In this document: one piece after another, positions 25,985 to 34,833 of the stretch
Position numbering within the stretch: the first letter of the stretch is position 1
Layout: each line of letters opens with the position of its first letter
Assembly: GCA_002452265.1 (NCBI GenBank)
Contig: DKEW01000017.1
Location: forward strand, 1-62,991
DNA length: 62,991 bases
From: Pelobacter sp. UBA6812
Lineage (GTDB): Bacteria > Desulfobacterota > Desulfuromonadia > Desulfuromonadales > Syntrophotaleaceae
Reading direction: 5' to 3'
The notes under the pieces: model-generated
Told to the model about the DNA's origin: nothing
The model's input: the letters and a program-made list of their open reading frames with translations, nothing else
Database searches by the model: none
Made by a program: the position numbers and the translations under genes

Positions 25985-27133
25985 TTAACAGATAATTTTC
26001 TCCAAGGCGGCAAGCAGGGCACCTATATCTTTTTCAGTGTTGAACAGGCCGGGACTAACACGGATGGTGCCACTGGGCAAGGTACCGATACTGCGATGCG
26101 CATCGGGCGCACAATGCAGACCGGTGCGCACACAGATGCCATATTCCTCATCTAGCAAAAACCCTATTTCCGCCGGATCCCGCCCCTCAACATTGAAAGA
26201 CAGTACCCCGCCGAGCTGCCAATTACCTGATGGATTGTAACAACAGACGCCAGGCAGCGCGTGCAACCCGGCCAACAATAGATCCAATAATGCAGCTTTA
26301 TGCCGCTGAATCTGTTGCAGCCCGGTTTTGCGGACGAACTCGACACCTGCCTGCAAACCGGCAAGGGCCGGGGTATTCAGGGTGCCGCTCTCAAACCGTT
26401 CCGGCAAATCCTCCGGCATCAGGGCAGAGATGGAGTTCCCCCCCGTACCTCCCCAGATAAGTGGAGCCGGAAGCACTTGTTCAGCCACATACAGCGCCCC
26501 GGTTCCCGGTGGCCCCAAGAGACTTTTATGGCCCGGCACAGCCAACAGGTCAATGCCCATATCTTCGACGTCAATCGGCACCTGACCGGCACTCTGAGCC
26601 GCATCGACCATAAACAGAATTCCCTCGCGGCGGCACCAATTACCTATTTCCGCAACAGGTTGCACAACGCCGGTAACATTGGAGCAATGGCTGAGGACTA
26701 CCATGCGGGTAGGACGCGTACCCTGGCGTACGGTTTCGCGGATCAACACGGGGTCGATCAGACCGCAAGCATCGACCGGCACCCTTACCACTTCGACACC
26801 ACGAGCCGCCAGGGCGTGCAGGGGGCGACTGACTGCGTTGTGCTCCATAGCAGAGGTAATGACCCGATCTCCGGCCTGAAGCAATCCGAATAAGGCAATA
26901 TTGATGGCTTCGGTAGCATTGGCGGCAAAAACAACCCTTGTTGCGTCACGGATACCGAAGAACTCGGCAACGGCTTCACGGGCCCCCAACACCAGGTGCC
27001 CCGCTTCAAGGGAAAGCCGGTAGCTGCCGCGGCCGGGACTGACGCCCAAGTTGCGAAAAGTAAGATCTACGGCGCGGTAGACGCTTTCGGGTTTAGGAAA
27101 AGTCGTCGCGGCATTATCCAGATAGATGGCCAT
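25985..27133 (-). CDS. cysteine desulfurase-like protein of molybdenum hydroxylase clusters
   Basis: 382-residue PLP enzyme of aminotransferase class V. YLDNAATTFPKP, HCSNVTGVVQPV, the PLP lysine in VPGHKSLLGPPGTG and the catalytic cysteine in VRTGLHCAPDAHRSIGT are intact. The sequence fits the subfamily typified by Enterococcus EF2568 (named from memory), which accompanies xdhC and DUF3343 genes in selenium-dependent molybdenum hydroxylase clusters. Expected role: mobilise sulfur (or selenium) for the terminal ligand of the Mo cofactor. Next to the DUF3343 carrier-like gene, which supports this. Confidence 0.88.
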   Translation of the reverse strand: MAIYLDNAATTFPKPESVYRAVDLTFRNLGVSPGRGSYRLSLEAGHLVLGAREAVAEFFGIRDATRVVFAANATEAINIALFGLLQAGDRVITSAMEHNAVSRPLHALAARGVEVVRVPVDACGLIDPVLIRETVRQGTRPTRMVVLSHCSNVTGVVQPVAEIGNWCRREGILFMVDAAQSAGQVPIDVEDMGIDLLAVPGHKSLLGPPGTGALYVAEQVLPAPLIWGGTGGNSISALMPEDLPERFESGTLNTPALAGLQAGVEFVRKTGLQQIQRHKAALLDLLLAGLHALPGVCCYNPSGNWQLGGVLSFNVEGRDPAEIGFLLDEEYGICVRTGLHCAPDAHRSIGTLPSGTIRVSPGLFNTEKDIGALLAALEKIIC

Positions 27134-27157
27134 ATTCCACTCCTATTACCGAAAAAA

Positions 27158-27433
27158 TTACACTGTGTGCTCAGGGCTAACCAAGATGGCCTTAAACAAC
27201 CCCGCATGTTTTTGGTACATTCTCCGCGGAAGAAGGTTTTGGCGTCCCAGTTCCTCAAGGATGGGTACCTGTTCCTCGGCGGCAAAACGCAGGGCCAGCG
27301 CGCACCCTTCGGCCACGTCGCGTGGGGCAGGTATCAGTCGGCAGGCAACCCCCGCTTTTCTCAAAGCTTTTTCCGCTTTCAGAACCCGTGTCGGTGAATT
27401 AAAAAGGGCAATAAAATCGTCCTCATTTATCAT
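27158..27433 (-). CDS. DUF3343 protein, putative S/Se carrier
   Basis: About 91 residues from the ATG at 27433 (a GTG at 27445 is possible). The domain known as DUF3343 is annotated as Se/S-carrier-like; the characteristic Cys in PRDVAEGCALALRFA, preceded by ACRLIPAP, is present. It sits between DUF364 and the cysteine desulfurase-like gene, 24 nt from the latter, so persulfide or perselenide transfer from the desulfurase is the natural guess. Confidence 0.8.
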   Translation of the reverse strand: MINEDDFIALFNSPTRVLKAEKALRKAGVACRLIPAPRDVAEGCALALRFAAEEQVPILEELGRQNLLPRRMYQKHAGLFKAILVSPEHTV

Positions 27434-27468
27434 GGCTACGATCACCGTACTCTAAGGTTAAGCCCGGG

Positions 27469-28215
27469 CTAGCGGGCGTAGGGGCAAATACGATCCAGAT
27501 TCAACAACGACGCTACCCCGGAAATAGTATTGCCGAAAAATACCAGCGGTTTCCCCGCGGCTGTGAATTTTTCCAGTAAGTCGCTGATGCTCCCATTAAC
27601 AATCGTGGAACCGGTGGCAACGCCAACCTCGCACCAGTCGACCAATTTATCCAGGTCTTTTTCCCCGTCCCAAACCGTCACATCACAACGTTTTTCACCA
27701 ATATTGTCCTCGTTCAGATCTACCACGCGCATTCTCACTAAGCCAAAAGCCTCAACCATGGCATTCAGGATAGCGGGCTGCAGGCCGATCAACCCGAAGC
27801 GCTGCACGCCGAAGCGCTTATGCAACTGCAGGGAAAACTCTTCACCACACCGGGTCGGTTCGTCATCCTTGCAGTGAATCGTCCCCTCGGCCAGATGCAG
27901 CCCCCGCAGCACGGCATTCAATCCCGCGGTAAACACTGCGCGCTGGGGGATGCAGGTCAAATCCATTTCCAATAGTTCGCCGAGGCTTCCCTGCCAATCG
28001 TTGGGATGGTCGGTAAAAGCCTGTCCCTGGGCTCCGTTCCAACTGGCTTCAATGACACGTTCCTTGCCTTTTTTGATAACAAAGTCCTTGTCTGCCGTGG
28101 CGCCGATAGCCTCATCGGGTGAAAGCACCCTGACCGTTACCATGCTACTGGTATCACAATGGTTTTCATTACAAAGCGTGAAAAGTTTAGTTTGGGCTTG
28201 CTTCAGTAAATCCAT
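27469..28215 (-). CDS. DUF364 (DUF4213-type N terminus) putative metal-chelation protein
   Basis: 248 residues. An N-terminal alpha/beta part with ASWNGAQGQAFTDHPNDWQGSLGELL and a C-terminal Rossmann-like part (FGLIGLQPAILNAM; DVTVWDG; EVGVATGSTIVNGSISDLL; VFFGNTISGVASLLNLDRICPYA), the features of DUF364. Pfam labels it putative heavy-metal chelation; no reaction is established. It lies 25 nt after modC inside a molybdenum operon, so handling of Mo or a Mo-bound ligand is a fair guess only. Confidence 0.8.
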   Translation of the reverse strand: MDLLKQAQTKLFTLCNENHCDTSSMVTVRVLSPDEAIGATADKDFVIKKGKERVIEASWNGAQGQAFTDHPNDWQGSLGELLEMDLTCIPQRAVFTAGLNAVLRGLHLAEGTIHCKDDEPTRCGEEFSLQLHKRFGVQRFGLIGLQPAILNAMVEAFGLVRMRVVDLNEDNIGEKRCDVTVWDGEKDLDKLVDWCEVGVATGSTIVNGSISDLLEKFTAAGKPLVFFGNTISGVASLLNLDRICPYAR

Positions 28216-28240
28216 GCGTCTGTTCCTTTTGCAAAAGGTT

Positions 28241-29041
28241 TCATTTTACAAGGGCATTGGCCATCGAGGCAGTATTTCTAACCATATGGGCCGTACCGCC
28301 GACAAGGCTATCCTCACCACGCAAAGCAGACGAACTGCCCCAGGCCCACCGATCCGTGGTTTCTCCGGCCGGCAGCGTCCAGTCCGAAGTATCAACGGCC
28401 TGGCCGTCCTTGAGAAAAACAACTTCGTCGGCCAGCGCATCCATTTCCTTATGGCTATGTGTCACTAAAATAAAAGGAATTTCCCAGGTTCGCTGCATCT
28501 TTTTCAATTCTATTTGCAACTCCCGGCGAATCTGGGCATCGGTGGCCGACAGCGGCTCATCCAACAAGAGTAGATCCGGTTCCATCATCAGGGCCCGAGC
28601 CAGCGCAACACGTTGTTTTTCCCCACCGGAGAGTTGGGCCGGGTAACGATCCTGAAGGGGCATGATCTTCAGCATTTCAAGGGTTTCCCTTACGCTCATC
28701 CGGTGGCCCCGACGCTTTTTGCAGCGATCTGGTCCTGGGGCCAAACCGAACAGAACATTGTCCTTGACCGTCAGATGAGGGAAAAGAGCATAATCCTGAA
28801 ATACATAGCCGATACGCCGTTGTCGCGCCGGGACATTAATGCCTTGGTGCTTGCAGAAAAACACGCGATTGTTGAGGAGAATTCTGCCTGCCGATGGTTT
28901 CTGCAATCCAGCAAGACAGTTGAGAATAGTACTTTTACCGGAACCGGAAGGACCGAACAGTACCAGGATACCGTTGTCGAAACTCAGGTTGATATCAACG
29001 GTAAAACCCGGCAGGTGTTTACGAATGGATGCGTTCAGCAC
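28241..29041 (-). CDS. modC: molybdate ABC transporter ATPase
   Basis: 266-residue ATPase: Walker A GPSGSGKST, signature LSGGEKQRVALARAL, Walker B LLLLDEP, switch His in LVTHSHKE. It overlaps modB by 23 nt. Full ModC is about 350 residues with a C-terminal MOP (oxyanion-binding) domain; this one ends about 25 residues after the ATPase core with no MOP domain, so molybdate feedback inhibition through ModC is not expected. Confidence 0.9.
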   Translation of the reverse strand: MLNASIRKHLPGFTVDINLSFDNGILVLFGPSGSGKSTILNCLAGLQKPSAGRILLNNRVFFCKHQGINVPARQRRIGYVFQDYALFPHLTVKDNVLFGLAPGPDRCKKRRGHRMSVRETLEMLKIMPLQDRYPAQLSGGEKQRVALARALMMEPDLLLLDEPLSATDAQIRRELQIELKKMQRTWEIPFILVTHSHKEMDALADEVVFLKDGQAVDTSDWTLPAGETTDRWAWGSSSALRGEDSLVGGTAHMVRNTASMANALVK

Positions 29042-29720
29042 GGGGAATATCTCCTTTCTGCCAAACTCGGGTTTTTTTTCTCGCCCAAAGATTGAGCCAG
29101 AAAAGCGCTGTTATAGACAGTCCGGTAATGACCAGTACGAGGTTCCATGCCAAAGTGTTATCTCCGGTTTCCACCGCAAAGTAGATGGCCAGGGGAATTG
29201 TCTGGGTCTTTCCAGGGATATTGCCGGCCACCATCAGGGTGGCCCCGAATTCACCGAGTGCACGGGCAAAAGCCAGTACCAGCCCGGCGATCAGACCGGG
29301 GTACGCCAACGGCAGGGTGATGCGCAGGAAAACCCGGCTTTCGCTGCTCCCCAAGGTACGTGCAGCTTGCTCCAAGGCTACATCGACGCTGGCAAATGCC
29401 GCATTGGCACTCTGATACATGAGGGGGAAAGAAACCACCGCAGCGGCAAAAATAGCCGCCCACCAGGTAAAAACGATCTGCAGATCGAAATTATCCAACA
29501 GGAACCGGCCCAACAGGCCGCGTTTGCCGAGTAAAATCAACAAGCCAAAACCGAGCACCGTCGGGGGCAGGACCATCGGCAGGATAATGAAGGATTCAAT
29601 CAGGTTTTTCCCTGGAAATTCGCGCCGAGCCAACAGCCTTGCCAACAGGGTCGCCAGCACCGCATCGATGCCTACGGCGATTAATGCCACCTTCAATGAA
29701 AGCAAAATCGGACCACTCAT
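29019..29720 (-). CDS. modB: molybdate ABC transporter permease
   Basis: 233-residue permease with about five to six hydrophobic helices and the EAA loop EQAARTLGSSESRVFLRITLPLAYPGLIAG, which contacts ModC. ARALGEFGATLMVAGNIPGKTQTIPLAIY is the conserved ModB region. Between modA and modC in the minus-strand operon. Confidence 0.93.
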   Translation of the reverse strand: MSGPILLSLKVALIAVGIDAVLATLLARLLARREFPGKNLIESFIILPMVLPPTVLGFGLLILLGKRGLLGRFLLDNFDLQIVFTWWAAIFAAAVVSFPLMYQSANAAFASVDVALEQAARTLGSSESRVFLRITLPLAYPGLIAGLVLAFARALGEFGATLMVAGNIPGKTQTIPLAIYFAVETGDNTLAWNLVLVITGLSITALFWLNLWARKKTRVWQKGDIPRAERIHS

Positions 29721-29814
29721 ATCAGTGCCCCGTAAAACACTGTCTGACTCATTCTTCCCTTAACCGATCGTTTGTTATCTGTTGGCATCTTTATTTCAGC
29801 CCATTCCTGCCATG

Positions 29815-30633
29815 TCAGTTTTTCACCTGATTCCGGGATTGCTGTTGGTCCTTAAGCGGCAGGAAACGACATCGTGCGAAAACCTCGCCAGCCTCGGCAC
29901 TTTTCAGAAATTCAAGGAAATCACCAGCCTCAGCAGGATGTTTACCATTGGTCACCAACGCAGCAGGGTAAATAATGGGAGCATGGCTGTGTTCCGGTGC
30001 ACTGGCTGCAATTACTGCACTTTGCAGTGTCAAAGTATCGGTAAGGTATACCAATCCGGCATCCGCATTACCCGAATCGACATAGGCCAATACCGCACGC
30101 ACATTTTTTGCCAGCACCATGCGGTCCTCCAACTGATCCCACAATCCAAGAGTTATCAGTGTCTGTTTGCCATACCGACCTGCAGGCACCGATTCAGGAT
30201 GCCCGATGGCGAAGTTGGTAGCGTTCTTTTGCAGATCGTCAAAGCTGTTTATCTGCCACTGTTTTTCTTTAGCCACAATCAAAACCAAAGTATTTCCCAG
30301 CAGATCGCATCGACTTTTCTTAACGATCAGTTTCTGAGCCTCAAGGGCGTCCATCTGCTTTTGACCGGCCGATAAAAAAAGCTCCGCCGGAGCACCCTGC
30401 TCAATCTGCTTTTGCAGCGCGCCGGAAGAGGCGAAGTTGATCTCCAGCAATATGTCTGGATGGCTAGCTTCATACATGCTTTTCAAGGCCGTTATGGCAT
30501 CCTTAAGACTCATGGCCGCGCAAACCGGCAAAGTAGTGCGCTGGCCAGCCTGGGCCAACTGCGGCATAAGCAATAGCCCAAGCAGTAAGCTTCCAAGCAG
30601 AATGCGACCAAAATGGATCGTGAGATGTTTCAT
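29815..30633 (-). CDS. modA: molybdate ABC transporter substrate-binding protein
   Basis: 272 residues from the ATG at 30633, chosen for GGAGA upstream; a longer frame would overlap the phosphatase gene. Signal peptide about 1-27 (ends AQAGQ). VCAAMSLKDAITAL, INFASSGALQKQIEQGAPAELFLSAG and YVDSGNADAGLVYLTD mark the oxyanion site. Delivers molybdate to ModBC encoded immediately downstream. Confidence 0.93.
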   Translation of the reverse strand: MKHLTIHFGRILLGSLLLGLLLMPQLAQAGQRTTLPVCAAMSLKDAITALKSMYEASHPDILLEINFASSGALQKQIEQGAPAELFLSAGQKQMDALEAQKLIVKKSRCDLLGNTLVLIVAKEKQWQINSFDDLQKNATNFAIGHPESVPAGRYGKQTLITLGLWDQLEDRMVLAKNVRAVLAYVDSGNADAGLVYLTDTLTLQSAVIAASAPEHSHAPIIYPAALVTNGKHPAEAGDFLEFLKSAEAGEVFARCRFLPLKDQQQSRNQVKN

Positions 30634-30649
30634 GAGCAAATCTCCTTGC

Positions 30650-31303
30650 CTACATGAAGCCGGTATCGCAAAGTCCAGAGCTGCCGCCCACATGGTTGAT
30701 GGTTTTCACCTTCAGTTGTTCGCCCCGGCGTTCGATAATATTAAAGCAACCAAAGTCCTGCGGCACCAGGAACAGTTCATGAAGAGGCAGACCAAGGACA
30801 TGACACAATATGGTTCGGTTGACCCCGGCATGAGCAACCAGAATCATGACACCATTAGCCCGATTTATGATTTCAAGAAAGGCAGGAACGACCCGCGCTT
30901 GCAGATCACGAAAACTCTCACCACCTGGAGGGGCGAAATCTACAATCTCACGTCCCCGACGCCTGTATTCCTCCGGAAAACGCTCACGAATGCTGGCCAT
31001 CGGTTGACCTTCCCATTCTCCGAGGGAGATTTCGCGCAAATTTGGCACCGTGCGGATGCTTTTTGCAAGGGGGCCTGCAATGATTCTGGCCGTTTCCTGG
31101 CAGCGTCGCAAATCGCTACTATAGATACGTGCAAAGTCTATCTCAGCCAACGTCTTCTGCAGCGTTCGAATCTGGGTCCGTCCGACAGCATTGAGGGACA
31201 GGTCAAGCTGACCGATATAGCGTTTGACCTGGTCTTGCCGGGCATCGCCGTGTCGCACCAGGTAAAAAGTACAGCCATCCACTGCGGACAATGGCATGGT
31301 CAT
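30650..31303 (-). CDS. histidine phosphatase family protein
   Basis: 217 residues. FYLVRHGDAR carries the phospho-accepting His, RIYSSDLRRCQETA and LREISLGEWEGQ and VAHAGVNR complete the active site. Closest in style to CobC (alpha-ribazole phosphatase)/phosphoglycerate mutase-like enzymes. No cobalamin genes are nearby; it lies between the nucleotidyltransferase-HD gene (6 nt gap) and modA, so a phosphorylated cofactor intermediate is a possible substrate (inference). Confidence 0.85.
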   Translation of the reverse strand: MTMPLSAVDGCTFYLVRHGDARQDQVKRYIGQLDLSLNAVGRTQIRTLQKTLAEIDFARIYSSDLRRCQETARIIAGPLAKSIRTVPNLREISLGEWEGQPMASIRERFPEEYRRRGREIVDFAPPGGESFRDLQARVVPAFLEIINRANGVMILVAHAGVNRTILCHVLGLPLHELFLVPQDFGCFNIIERRGEQLKVKTINHVGGSSGLCDTGFM

Positions 31304-31309
31304 GACAGA

Positions 31310-32452
31310 TTATCCTTCCAATGGCTTTAAACCGCCAGATACCAGCACTTCGTCAAGAGAACGATGGATTAAACTTTCGCACTTGGTACGAATACAGGTG
31401 GCCGCAGCCATTCGACGTTGAACCGCAGCAAGCACCGACGGTTCTCCGGCAAAGCGACCCAGGGCCGGGGCAAAGCGCTGTTCCAGGCTGACCAACTGCT
31501 GGCCGGCAACCAGTTTGTCGGCCAGGAACAATACCTCCTGCGGCAACGGCTCGCAACTTGGCGAAGGAACAATATCCATGTGCGACTCCACCAGGGCGGC
31601 CACTTCCCCGAAACCCATTTGGCACAAAGCGTTTGCGCCGACCATAGCGTGATTGTCCTGATCTCGGCAGCAATCGTGCAGCAAGGCTGCGGCCTGCAGC
31701 AATTCCCGGTCAAAGCAGACGCCACCTCTCTCCAATGCGTCAACCAGGGTAATGGCTACCCTGGCAACCTGGCGGCTGTGCTCGACAACCGAGCCGGAAG
31801 CAGAAAAGTGATATGCCAGCAGATGCTCACATTCACGATAGGATGGTATGGCATAATGCTCCCAACGATGTTGCATATAGGCATAATCTTGCGGCCTGTC
31901 CATATCGAGGACACAATGTTCATCAGGCACCTCAATTTCCAGAATATCGTCGCTAAATGGCAGCAACAAAGCCTTGAGTCCACCATCCCCGCTACTTTCC
32001 AGAATCATCTGCCTATAACTTGTGCTGACCAGCGGCGGATGTCCGCGCTTGCCCCAGAATACCGGATGCAGGATTCCCTTGCCGCTGGCATGCCAGGCTT
32101 GCCGTATCGTCTGCAGGGTCTGCTCCCGCACCAGGGGCATATCGACCGGTAGCATAAAAAAGGCCTTTATCCCCTCAGGCAACTGGCGCATGGCGCATTG
32201 CACGGAGGTGAACATGCCTTCCTGGTATCGGTGGTTGACGGTGTAAGCAACCCCCAGCTTTTCGACGATCGGCACCAACAGCTCGGCCTGATGACCGAGA
32301 ACCACCTGCAGATACTCGATACCAACCCTGCGAAAAAAAGCCACCGATCTTTCCAGGGCCGTTTTTTCGCCCAGTCGCAGCAACGGCTTGAATGCTCCCA
32401 TGCGGGATGACAAACCGGCAGAAAGGATGATGGCCGCAAAAGGCTCAGTCAT
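31310..32452 (-). CDS. MocA-type nucleotidyltransferase fused to an HD hydrolase domain
   Basis: 380 residues. Residues about 1-195 are a MobA/MocA-like nucleotidyltransferase (AIILSAGLSSRMGAFKPLL; MLPVDMPLV; GHPPLVS), expected to make molybdopterin cytosine dinucleotide, the cofactor form of Mop-type enzymes. Residues about 200-380 are an HD domain (VVEHSRQVARVA; ALLHDCCRDQDNHA; VESHMDIV). The ATG overlaps the xdhC stop by 8 nt. I recall the Desulfovibrio counterpart as the DVU_1551 family. The HD part could hydrolyse a nucleotide by-product or regulate the transferase; neither is shown. Confidence 0.88.
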   Translation of the reverse strand: MTEPFAAIILSAGLSSRMGAFKPLLRLGEKTALERSVAFFRRVGIEYLQVVLGHQAELLVPIVEKLGVAYTVNHRYQEGMFTSVQCAMRQLPEGIKAFFMLPVDMPLVREQTLQTIRQAWHASGKGILHPVFWGKRGHPPLVSTSYRQMILESSGDGGLKALLLPFSDDILEIEVPDEHCVLDMDRPQDYAYMQHRWEHYAIPSYRECEHLLAYHFSASGSVVEHSRQVARVAITLVDALERGGVCFDRELLQAAALLHDCCRDQDNHAMVGANALCQMGFGEVAALVESHMDIVPSPSCEPLPQEVLFLADKLVAGQQLVSLEQRFAPALGRFAGEPSVLAAVQRRMAAATCIRTKCESLIHRSLDEVLVSGGLKPLEG

Positions 32453-33509
32453 CGTTTTGCTGCAGCTCAGCGCGGACCTTGATCAATTCACCAACGATGC
32501 TGACAGCGATTTCCGCCGGGGTTTCCGCCTTGATGGCCGTGCCAATGGGAGCATAAACCTTGTCCAGCGTTTCCAGGGAAATCCCTTCAGCCTGCAGATT
32601 GCTATAGATCTTATCGCGTTTGCCGCGACTGCCGATCATGCCGATGTAGCCAGCACCGGTCTGAACCGCCTGCCGTAAAAGACTCTGATCGTGACGATGT
32701 CCACGGCTGATAATAACCAGATAACTGTGGCTATCGATAGCCAGTGTCGCCATGCAATCATCATAAGAGGGAGCAACGACTATCTCGCTGGCACGGGGAA
32801 ACCGTTCCCGATTTGCGAATTCGACACGATCATCGATAACCACAGTATTAAAACCGACCATGGTGGCCAAAGCGGCGGTCGGCTGACTGACATGGCCGGC
32901 TCCAAACAAAAACAGGGTGGCCGGCGTACTGCTCGGCTCAACAAAAAACAGCTGACCTGCAATTTCGAGCAGGGTTGGATAACGACTGTTGCGGGTATCT
33001 TTTAACAGTGCCTGCCGGATATCCTGTGGCAGCTGGGCCGCCCCAAAACAGACCGCATCCGCATACAGCAAACATCGTTGGACAGGCTGAGCTTGATCGT
33101 CCGCCGGCAAGGGAGTCACCAGCAAGCAATTACGGCCGACATTCAAAGCTTCCAGCCAGGCCTCGAATACCGACCTGTTTTCCGCACTGGCATCGATATA
33201 TTCCAACAGGATTTCGACTTCACCGCCACAGATCATATCCATAGTGTCGGCATTGACACCGGTCATATCAAATACGAACCGCCGAGATTGGCGAGTGGCG
33301 AAAATTTCCCTCGCTGTTTGTTGGGCACGGGCCTCAACCAGCCCTCCGCCAATAGTTCCAAAGATATCGCCATTGGCACGGATGATCATTTTTGTACCGG
33401 CGGTACGCGGCGCCGAACCACTACGGGTAAGGATGGTTGCCACGGTCAAATCTTCTCCGGTAGCGAGGAATTCACACAGTTTGCTAATCAATTGTTTCAA
33501 GGCTGGCAT
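32445..33509 (-). CDS. xdhC: XdhC-family molybdenum hydroxylase maturation factor
   Basis: About 354 residues. XdhC_CoxI domain (TILTRSGSAPRTAGTKMII; GTIGGGLVEARA) and C-terminal Rossmann domain (LFLFGAGHVSQPTAALA; VVIDDR; YIGMIGSRGKR). XdhC binds the sulfurated Mo cofactor and inserts it in xanthine dehydrogenase-like enzymes; here the client should be Mop. Start uncertain: ATG 33509 is used, TTG at 33500 has a better spaced AGGAG, TTG at 33530 is also open. It overlaps the upstream ligase gene. Confidence 0.9.
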   Translation of the reverse strand: MPALKQLISKLCEFLATGEDLTVATILTRSGSAPRTAGTKMIIRANGDIFGTIGGGLVEARAQQTAREIFATRQSRRFVFDMTGVNADTMDMICGGEVEILLEYIDASAENRSVFEAWLEALNVGRNCLLVTPLPADDQAQPVQRCLLYADAVCFGAAQLPQDIRQALLKDTRNSRYPTLLEIAGQLFFVEPSSTPATLFLFGAGHVSQPTAALATMVGFNTVVIDDRVEFANRERFPRASEIVVAPSYDDCMATLAIDSHSYLVIISRGHRHDQSLLRQAVQTGAGYIGMIGSRGKRDKIYSNLQAEGISLETLDKVYAPIGTAIKAETPAEIAVSIVGELIKVRAELQQNDD

Positions 33510-34833
33510 ACTCCTTTTCTTGTTTTTCAATCATGCGTTTGGCTGTCGCAGAGACAGCAAGAGGTTCATCGGCAAGTAACGTTGAACCTAGCACCAAATT
33601 TCCAGCAGCAACGGCTGCCCGCAATGCCGGCAAAGTCGGCAGACGCCGGTCAATACCGGCGATGGTCTGCCTTTCAGCTCCCTGCCGGGTTTCAACGATC
33701 AGTTGAAAAGCTTTTTTTCCAGACGCCAAAGGTAACAAAGTCGCACGAAAATTGATCAGACCGGACAAACTGAACAGTGCCTCATCAAGCTCCGGCATGG
33801 CGATTTTCAAAGGTCCGCCAATATCGACCTGACCTGTTCTGCGGCCCTGCAGTTTACTCAGACGCGGCAAACAGCTACCACAGGGACAGGGGTCCGGAAG
33901 GAACCGGGCAAGATCACCTGTGCGATATCGAATCAGCGGCATACCGGTACGCGTCAAGGTGGTCACAACCACTTCGCCCATTTCTCCCGCCGGCAAAACC
34001 GAACCTGTCAAAGGATCGATCACCTCGAAAAATAAATCAGGCTCCCGCAGGTGATACCCCGACAGGGCCTGGCATTCTACGCCGCCCGTCAGCCCCAGTT
34101 CCGTCATGCCGTAGTGATTGATGGCCGGACAATTCCAGATTCGGCGGACTTCCTTAACCAGGGCAGAGGGAACATAATCGGAGGTGAGAAACACACTGCC
34201 GATGTGACCATAGGGAACAGCTGCCACGGGATGACGTACCACCCCCAACACCTGGGTCGGAATCCCCACCACACAGGCAAAAGGTTGGCTCGCCAGAAGC
34301 GCGGCCACCTTCCCCGGATCATTCACCAGACCGAAGACCTCCGAATCGATACCTGCGACTTGAAGAGCGTCCGCCAGCAGGCGCCCGGCGCTATCCTGCA
34401 GTTCTCCTGGCAGAAGCACCAGTACCCTGTCCCCCGCCTTCAGCATCTGAGACATCCCACAACGGAAGAATGCCCGGGTCCGCTCCAGATCCGACCGTGT
34501 AAAATAGATGCGCTTGGGCTGACCGGTAGTACCGGAACTGCGCAAGGTGACAATTCGCTCGATTTCCCCTTGGGAAACGGCCAGCATCTGCAACCCCTGC
34601 TCGACCAGATCCGTAGAGGTGGTAAACGGCAGCTGCTTCAGATCATCCAGGGCCGACAGGGACTGAAAAGTCCCCAATCGTTGCCGATAAAATGGACTGT
34701 TAAGGGCGGCATGTTCAAGGGTCACATTCAATCGAGCGCGCTGATAATCGCGCAAGACCTGAATCGAAAGATCCTGTCGGCCAACCAGCCCAATCTGATC
34801 GGCAACCCAGGCATCAAGAGGCGAGATTTGCAT
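33484..34833 (-). CDS. AMP-dependent ligase of phenylacetate-CoA ligase type
   Basis: About 449 residues. Adenylate-forming fold: LRSSGTTGQPKRIYF (phosphate loop), NHYGMTELGLTGGVECQ, RYRTGDLARFL and the cysteine-bearing DPCPCGSCLPRLSKLQGR, which in PaaK-like ligases ends the N-terminal domain. The C-terminal lysine domain is short but ends with SATAKRMI, near the usual catalytic Lys. Recalled as the DVU_1553 family. It may activate the acid made by Mop, or a precursor modified by the neighbouring radical SAM protein; both are guesses. Start may also be an ATG two codons or ten codons upstream. Confidence 0.85.
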   Translation of the reverse strand: MQISPLDAWVADQIGLVGRQDLSIQVLRDYQRARLNVTLEHAALNSPFYRQRLGTFQSLSALDDLKQLPFTTSTDLVEQGLQMLAVSQGEIERIVTLRSSGTTGQPKRIYFTRSDLERTRAFFRCGMSQMLKAGDRVLVLLPGELQDSAGRLLADALQVAGIDSEVFGLVNDPGKVAALLASQPFACVVGIPTQVLGVVRHPVAAVPYGHIGSVFLTSDYVPSALVKEVRRIWNCPAINHYGMTELGLTGGVECQALSGYHLREPDLFFEVIDPLTGSVLPAGEMGEVVVTTLTRTGMPLIRYRTGDLARFLPDPCPCGSCLPRLSKLQGRRTGQVDIGGPLKIAMPELDEALFSLSGLINFRATLLPLASGKKAFQLIVETRQGAERQTIAGIDRRLPTLPALRAAVAAGNLVLGSTLLADEPLAVSATAKRMIEKQEKEYASLETID

